Shown in pieces: positions 50,894 through 54,876 of a stretch of 54,876 nucleotides of DNA. The stretch covers positions 1 to 54,876 of the forward strand of contig CACWIS010000009.1 of NCBI GenBank assembly GCA_902761055.1. Direction: 5' to 3'. A model generated the notes under the pieces. That model had not been told where the DNA came from and did no database searches. It saw nothing but the letters and a program-made list of their open reading frames with translations. The stretch's first letter is position 1. Each line of letters starts with the position of its first letter. The translations under genes and the position numbers were made by a program. Origin of the DNA: Oscillospiraceae bacterium. GTDB lineage: Bacteria > Bacillota > Clostridia > Oscillospirales > Oscillospiraceae.

Positions 50894-52440
50894 TTTGTCT
50901 CCCCTCCTTCCCCGGCGCGCTTGGCGCCCGCCATGTAGAGGCCGAGCTCCTGCACGGTGACGGCCTTCGGGTCGAACTCGCCGACGATCTCGCCCTCGTA
51001 GAGCACGAGGATGCGGTCGGACAGGCTCATGACCTCGTCGAGCTCGAGCGAGACGAGCAGGACGGCCTTGCCCTTGTCGCGCTCGGCGACGAGCTGGCTG
51101 TGGATGTATTCGATCGCGCCGACGTCCAGGCCGCGGGTGGGCTGGACGGCGACGATCAGAGGCTTGTCGCGGTCGATCTCGCGGGCGATGATCGCCTTCT
51201 GCTGGTTGCCGCCGGACATGCTGCGCGCGATCGTCACGGGGCCCTGACCGGAGCGGACGTCGTACTGCTCGATCAGCTTTTCGGCGTAATCGCGGACCTC
51301 GTCGTTGCGGATGAAGCCGGCCTTCTGGAACTGCGGCTCGTCAAAGCGCTGCAGCACCATGTTCTGCTCGAGCGTGAAGTCCAGCACCAGGCCGTGCTTG
51401 TGCCGGTCCTCGGGGATGTGGCTCATGGCCTCGCCGCGCTTGTGGATCGAGGCGCTCGAGATGTCCTTTCCGCAGAGCGTCACGGTGCCGGAGCTGGCCT
51501 TGTCAAGGCCGGTCAGGCCGTGGATCAGCTCGGTCTGGCCGTTGCCGTCGATGCCCGCGATGCACAGGATCTCGCCCGCGCGCACCGAGAAGGAGACGTC
51601 GTTGACGGCGTTGCGCTTGTGCAGGTGGCTCGGCACACACAGATGCTCGACCTTCAGGATCTCCTCGCCGGGCTTGGCGGGGGTCTTGTGGACCTCGAGC
51701 TGGACGGGACGGCCGACCATCATGTTCGACAGCTCCTGCTTGTTGGTGTCCTTCGTGTTGACCGTGCCGATGTACTTGCCCTTGCGCAGGACGGAGACGC
51801 GGTCGGCCACGGCCATGATCTCGTTGAGCTTGTGGGAGATGAAGAGGATGGATTTCCCTTCCTTGGAAAATTCCTTCATCGTGGCCATCAGCGCGTCGAT
51901 CTCCTGGGGGGTGAGAACGGCGGTGGGCTCGTCGAAGATCAGGATCTCGTTGTCGCGGTAGAGCATCTTGAGGATCTCCACGCGCTGCTGCATGCCGACC
52001 GTGATATCCTCGACCTTGGCGTCGAGATCGACCGTGAGGCCGTATTTCTCGCTGAGCGCCTCGATCTTCCTGCGGGCCTCCTTCTTCTGGAGGAAGCCGA
52101 GCTTGTTCGTGGTCTCTGCGCCGAGGATGATGTTGTCGAGCACCGTGAACACGTCGACCAGCTTGAAGTGCTGGTGCACCATGCCGATGTTCAGCGCGGT
52201 GGCGTCGTTGGGGTTGTTGATCTCTACCTTGACGCCGTTCTTGCGGATCTCGCCCGCCTCGGGCTGGTACAGGCCGAACAGCACGCTCATCAGCGTGGAT
52301 TTGCCTGCGCCGTTTTCGCCCAGCAGAGCGTGGATCTCGCCGCGGCGGAGCTGGAGCGTGATATCATCGTTGGCGATGATACCGGGAAAGACTTTCGTGA
52401 TATGAAGCATTTCAATCACGTATTCGGGGGCATTCTCCAT
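50890..52440 (-). CDS. Nucleoside ABC transporter ATP-binding protein
   Basis: A 516-residue tandem ATPase (like NupO). The first half has Walker A GENGAGKST, Walker B LIFDEPTAVLTP, and a changed signature (VGMQQR). The second has a degenerate Walker A (GIDGNGQTE), an intact signature MSGGNQQK, and Q in place of the Walker B Asp (VAVQPTRGLD). This split of active and inactive sites is normal for the RbsA/BMP-type ATPases. It follows the bmp gene after a terminator. Confidence 0.93.
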   Translation of the reverse strand: MENAPEYVIEMLHITKVFPGIIANDDITLQLRRGEIHALLGENGAGKSTLMSVLFGLYQPEAGEIRKNGVKVEINNPNDATALNIGMVHQHFKLVDVFTVLDNIILGAETTNKLGFLQKKEARRKIEALSEKYGLTVDLDAKVEDITVGMQQRVEILKMLYRDNEILIFDEPTAVLTPQEIDALMATMKEFSKEGKSILFISHKLNEIMAVADRVSVLRKGKYIGTVNTKDTNKQELSNMMVGRPVQLEVHKTPAKPGEEILKVEHLCVPSHLHKRNAVNDVSFSVRAGEILCIAGIDGNGQTELIHGLTGLDKASSGTVTLCGKDISSASIHKRGEAMSHIPEDRHKHGLVLDFTLEQNMVLQRFDEPQFQKAGFIRNDEVRDYAEKLIEQYDVRSGQGPVTIARSMSGGNQQKAIIAREIDRDKPLIVAVQPTRGLDVGAIEYIHSQLVAERDKGKAVLLVSLELDEVMSLSDRILVLYEGEIVGEFDPKAVTVQELGLYMAGAKRAGEGGETK

Positions 52441-52520
52441 GGGCTCACCTGCCTTTATTCAATCTTCTTTAATTATAAAGGGAACGGCGTCGTTTTGCAA
52501 GAAAAAAGGGCGCCGCCGGA

Positions 52521-52557
52521 CGCAAAAAAAGGAAGCCCCGGAGGGCTTCCTTTTTTG
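52521..52557 (-). terminator. Intra-operon terminator after the bmp lipoprotein gene
   Basis: AAAAAAAGGAAGCCC / GGGCTTCCTTTTTTT around a CGGA loop; the T-run is good on both strands. It lies between the binding protein and the ATPase and would leave the lipoprotein in excess, as is common. Confidence 0.9.
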
Positions 52558-52571
52558 TTGTGTCGGGAGAA

Positions 52572-53687
52572 TTACTCGACGACGTTGAGCGTGACGTGCT
52601 CGGTGGAGGCGAGGTTCTCGAAGTTGTTGTCGATGACGAGCTTGCCGGAGACGATATCGGCAAACATGGCGTTGTACTCGTCAACGCTCCAGTTCTTCAG
52701 AGACCAGGTGGCCACGGGCAGGCCGACAGCACCGTCGGCAGCGCCGAGGGTCTTGGAGCCGTCGCCGGCGAACTCGGCCCACTTGCCGTTCATGGCAGCC
52801 TCGAGCGCGAGCTTGGCAGCCTCGCCGATGCCCTTGAGGGCGGAGGTGATGACGGTGTCGGACTGGCTGGACTGGTCGACGTCGACGCCGATGACCTTGC
52901 CGTCGTTGGCGGAGGCGGCGGCGGTGATGGACGAGAAGATGGAGCCGCCGCAGGAGAAGACGACCTCAGTGCCGTTCTCATACCAGCCGGAGACGAGGGT
53001 CTGCAGCTCGGGAGAAGCCTGGAAGGAAGCGCCGTAGAGGAAGGTGTAGTTCATCTCGACGTTCACGCCCTTGGCGGCGGCAGCCGCCTCAGCGCCCTGA
53101 ACGTAGCCGTAGCCGTAACGGTTGACAGCGGGGTTGGTGCCGCCGCCGCCGCCGCAGAAGCCGAGCTTGGTGTAGCCTTCCATAACGGCGGCATAGCCGG
53201 CGAGGAAGCCGCACTGCTCTTCCTGGAACGCGATGCCGACCACGTTGGGCAGGCCGAGGCTCCAGCCGTCAATGAAGACGAACTTGACGTCGGGGAAGTC
53301 CTTGGCGGCACGCTCGAGAGCGCCGCCCTGCATGAAGCCGGCGCAGACGATGACGGAAGCGCCGCCGTCGACAGCGGCCTTCATGGCGTCGTAACGGTCG
53401 TCGTCGGTGGCCTGGTCGCCGTTGGCGGGCTGGTAGTACTTGTAGCTCACGCCGGCGCTGGCCGCGTAGAGCTTGACGCCGTCATAGGTGCCCTGGTTGA
53501 AGGACTTGTCCTTCAGCTGGCCGACGTCGGTAACGAAGGCGACGGCGTACTTGCCGTCTTTGGACGTCATCTCGTCGGGGATGGCGTCGGGGGAGTCGGC
53601 GCTGGCAGGAGCCTCGGCCTTTTTGCCGCAGGCAGCAAGCGCGAAGATCATGCACAGCGCGAGAACAAGTGCGAGAATCTTTTTCAT
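52572..53687 (-). CDS. BMP family nucleoside-binding lipoprotein
   Basis: A 371-residue lipoprotein (lipobox LAAC), the substrate-binding part of the importer. BMP-family blocks: AFVTDVGQLKDKSFNQGTYDG, ASVIVCAGFMQGG, AFQEEQCGFLAGYAAVM, TEVVFSCGGSIF and VIGVDVDQS. Members bind purine or pyrimidine nucleosides. TATGGAGGA lies before the ATG. It is first in its operon, with a strong promoter and a short leader that leaves no room for a purine riboswitch. Confidence 0.93.
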   Translation of the reverse strand: MKKILALVLALCMIFALAACGKKAEAPASADSPDAIPDEMTSKDGKYAVAFVTDVGQLKDKSFNQGTYDGVKLYAASAGVSYKYYQPANGDQATDDDRYDAMKAAVDGGASVIVCAGFMQGGALERAAKDFPDVKFVFIDGWSLGLPNVVGIAFQEEQCGFLAGYAAVMEGYTKLGFCGGGGGTNPAVNRYGYGYVQGAEAAAAAKGVNVEMNYTFLYGASFQASPELQTLVSGWYENGTEVVFSCGGSIFSSITAAASANDGKVIGVDVDQSSQSDTVITSALKGIGEAAKLALEAAMNGKWAEFAGDGSKTLGAADGAVGLPVATWSLKNWSVDEYNAMFADIVSGKLVIDNNFENLASTEHVTLNVVE

Positions 53688-53748
53688 GTTTGTTCCTCCA
53701 TATTTTTTTGTTTTTGTCCCATCGGTGTGTTTTCACATACCGTCGTTC

Positions 53749-53777
53749 ATTATACCATGCCGCGGGGGCGGAATCAA
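53749..53777 (-). promoter_or_regulatory. Sigma-A promoter of the nucleoside ABC operon
   Basis: On the - strand TTGATT (53777-53772), 17-bp spacer, TATAAT (53754-53749), ~60 bp before the bmp ATG. Confidence 0.87.
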
Positions 53778-53841
53778 GCGCAATCCGCTCGATTCGGCAA
53801 GTTTTACAGTTTCTTCCGCGCGGCGCCGCATCCGGCCGTTT

Positions 53842-54573
53842 TTATTTCAGTTCGGCCATCTTCACGGCCGTGTCGAGCGCGATCTCCATCATCTGGGTGA
53901 AGGAGGTCTGGCGCTCTTCGGCCGAGAGATACTGCTGCTTGTACAGGTGGTCCGAGATCGTGCAGATGGCCAGCGCGCGCTTGTGCGCGTAGGCGGCGTT
54001 GGCATAGAGACCCGCCGCCTCCATCTCGACGGCGAGCACGCCCATGCGCTTCCACAGGTCGTTGGCGCTCTGCCCCTCGGCGGCGTAGAAGTTGTCGGAC
54101 GAGAGGATGTTGCCGACCATGAACTTCGCCCTGTGCTCCTCGGCGGCCTCGACCGCCTTCTGCAGCAGCGTGTAGTCCGCGATCGGGGCGTAGAGCCCGG
54201 GGGTGCCGAAGGTGCCTGGCAGGACGGAATTGGTGCAGGCGCCCTGGGCGATGACGATGTCCATGACGTCGAGCTCGTCGCTCAGCGCGCCGGCCGAGCC
54301 GATGCGGATGATGTTGTCCACGTCATAGTAGTGATAGAGCTCCCAGCTGTAGATGCTGATCGACGGGATGCCCATGCCGGAGGCCATGACCGTGACGGGC
54401 ACGCCCTTCCACTTGCCGGTATGGCCCTGGACGCCGCGGACGTTGTTGACGAGCTTGGGATCGCTCAGGAAGGTCTCGGCGATGAATTTCGCGCGCAGCG
54501 GATCGCCCGGCATCAGCACGGTCCTGGCGATCTCGCCGGCCTTGGCGTTGATATGGGGAGTCGGGATCGACAT
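53842..54573 (-). CDS. deoD: Purine-nucleoside phosphorylase DeoD
   Basis: Cleaves purine (deoxy)ribonucleosides with phosphate. The 243-residue protein has the start TPHINAKAGEIARTVLMPGDPLRA, the GHTGKWKG and GMGIPSISIYSWEL blocks, RIGSAGAL, EMEAAGLY and the catalytic Asp in ICTISDHLY. AAGGAGG is upstream of the ATG. It lies ahead of the bmp gene but each has its own promoter. It gives ribose 1-phosphate and base from nucleosides brought in by the importer. Confidence 0.96.
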   Translation of the reverse strand: MSIPTPHINAKAGEIARTVLMPGDPLRAKFIAETFLSDPKLVNNVRGVQGHTGKWKGVPVTVMASGMGIPSISIYSWELYHYYDVDNIIRIGSAGALSDELDVMDIVIAQGACTNSVLPGTFGTPGLYAPIADYTLLQKAVEAAEEHRAKFMVGNILSSDNFYAAEGQSANDLWKRMGVLAVEMEAAGLYANAAYAHKRALAICTISDHLYKQQYLSAEERQTSFTQMMEIALDTAVKMAELK

Positions 54574-54607
54574 GATAGGTTCCTCCTTGCGTGTTCAGAT
54601 CGATTAA

Positions 54608-54636
54608 ATTATAGTAAAGTACGCGCGGTTTGGCAA
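54608..54636 (-). promoter_or_regulatory. Sigma-A promoter of deoD
   Basis: On the - strand TTGCCA (54636-54631), 17-bp spacer, TATAAT (54613-54608). Confidence 0.85.
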
Positions 54637-54656
54637 GCACCGTTTGCGGAAATCGA

Positions 54657-54685
54657 TTGAAACACCGCCCGATCTGTGGTAAGAT
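54657..54685 (+). promoter_or_regulatory. Sigma-A promoter of the uridine kinase gene
   Basis: TTGAAA (54657-54662), 17-bp spacer, TAAGAT (54680-54685), 38 bp before the ATG. Confidence 0.8.
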
Positions 54686-54723
54686 GTGGTCGGAAAAGAG
54701 ATTTGCCTGCGGAGGGATTGCAT

Positions 54724-54876
54724 ATGAGCGACGTCATGGTCATCGGCCTCGCGGGAGGCACCGGCAGCGGCAAGACAACGATCACCAAAAAGCTGATGCA
54801 GCGCTTCGGCGGAGAGGTCTCCGTCATCTACCACGACAACTACTACAAGGCGCACCACGACATGCCCTACGAGGAG
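54724..54876 (+). CDS. udk: Uridine kinase (3' partial)
   Basis: The first 51 residues of a P-loop nucleoside kinase run off the window end. Walker A is GLAGGTGSGKTT, and the DNYYKAHHDMPYEE block is that of uridine/cytidine kinase or the Udk-like phosphoribulokinase group. GGAGGG is before the ATG. It would phosphorylate uridine or cytidine taken up by the importer next door. Confidence 0.88.
   Translation, partial: MSDVMVIGLAGGTGSGKTTITKKLMQRFGGEVSVIYHDNYYKAHHDMPYEE

Noticed and set aside
53688-53748. Purine riboswitch before the nucleoside importer
   Set aside because: The leader is ~60 nt with no three-way junction or terminator stem.

Overview
This window looks like a piece of chromosome from a GC-rich, anaerobic, endospore-forming Clostridia, most like the Oscillospiraceae. 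GC is in the mid-60s % by eye. Spore-formation genes are present (sigG, spoIID, dpaA, dpaB), and so are Rnf-type redox genes, many Fe-S flavoproteins and a Clostridia-style L10 leader. I see no tRNA, rRNA, CRISPR array, insertion sequence, phage gene or integrase. Base composition is uniform, so the window reads as core chromosome. The taxonomic call is inference from gene content.

Layout. 1-7.8 kb (+): an exported repeat protein (5' end outside the window), the flavin transferase apbE, an rnfCDGEA-like operon, a NusG-domain-II protein and a Gx-transporter/Hepta_I membrane protein. 7.8-9.2 kb (-): sigG and mntP. 9.4-10.6 kb (+): rplJL with an L10 leader and attenuator. 10.6-17.9 kb (-): prs-pth-glgC-glgD-glgP-psuK, closely spaced and probably one transcript. 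18.1-24 kb (+): prfB, a PrsA-like foldase, a CPBP protease, a DUF4349 lipoprotein and a small membrane-anchored protein; a 20-codon gene lies on the other strand at 19.3 kb. 24-27.3 kb (-): a clostripain-type protease and a PrsW-type protease, followed by a DivIVA-like gene (+). 28-35.4 kb (-): a redox operon with a multi-cluster GltD-like flavoprotein, HypA, a YhhN/lysoplasmalogenase protein, a phytoene-desaturase-like flavoprotein, its 2Fe-2S reductase and a phosphatase-barstar fusion. 36.6-43.1 kb: spoIID, a two-component system, and a Cthe_2159 / DUF4956 / VTC-polymerase trio. 43.2-45.8 kb (-): thyA and a DHFR-aminopeptidase fusion. 45.9-47.4 kb (+): dpaAB. 47.5-54.6 kb (-): psuG, a BMP-type nucleoside ABC importer and deoD. 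The start of a uridine kinase gene (+) closes the window.

Most notable: the Rnf-like operon. RnfC, RnfD and RnfG keep their Fe-S and FMN motifs. RnfA and RnfE have lost all four cysteines that hold the intramembrane [2Fe-2S] cluster in canonical Rnf/Nqr (V26 and S102 in RnfA; V20 and L103 in RnfE). No rnfB follows rnfA. RnfG carries two FMN-type domains, and the upstream exported protein is built from tandem domains whose ends resemble a degenerate FMN-attachment site. Together with apbE this suggests a divergent electron-export complex that does not use the normal ferredoxin / 2Fe-2S route. That function is inference; the residue losses and the missing gene are directly visible.

Other points: a protein-tyrosine-phosphatase fused to barstar; a DHFR fused to an M29 aminopeptidase; a prfB that lacks the programmed frameshift; a 20-residue acidic microprotein with a perfect Shine-Dalgarno; and a candidate ~120-nt structured RNA next to dpaB. 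Pseudouridine breakdown is split: psuK overlaps glgP, while psuG sits 36 kb away behind a nucleoside importer.
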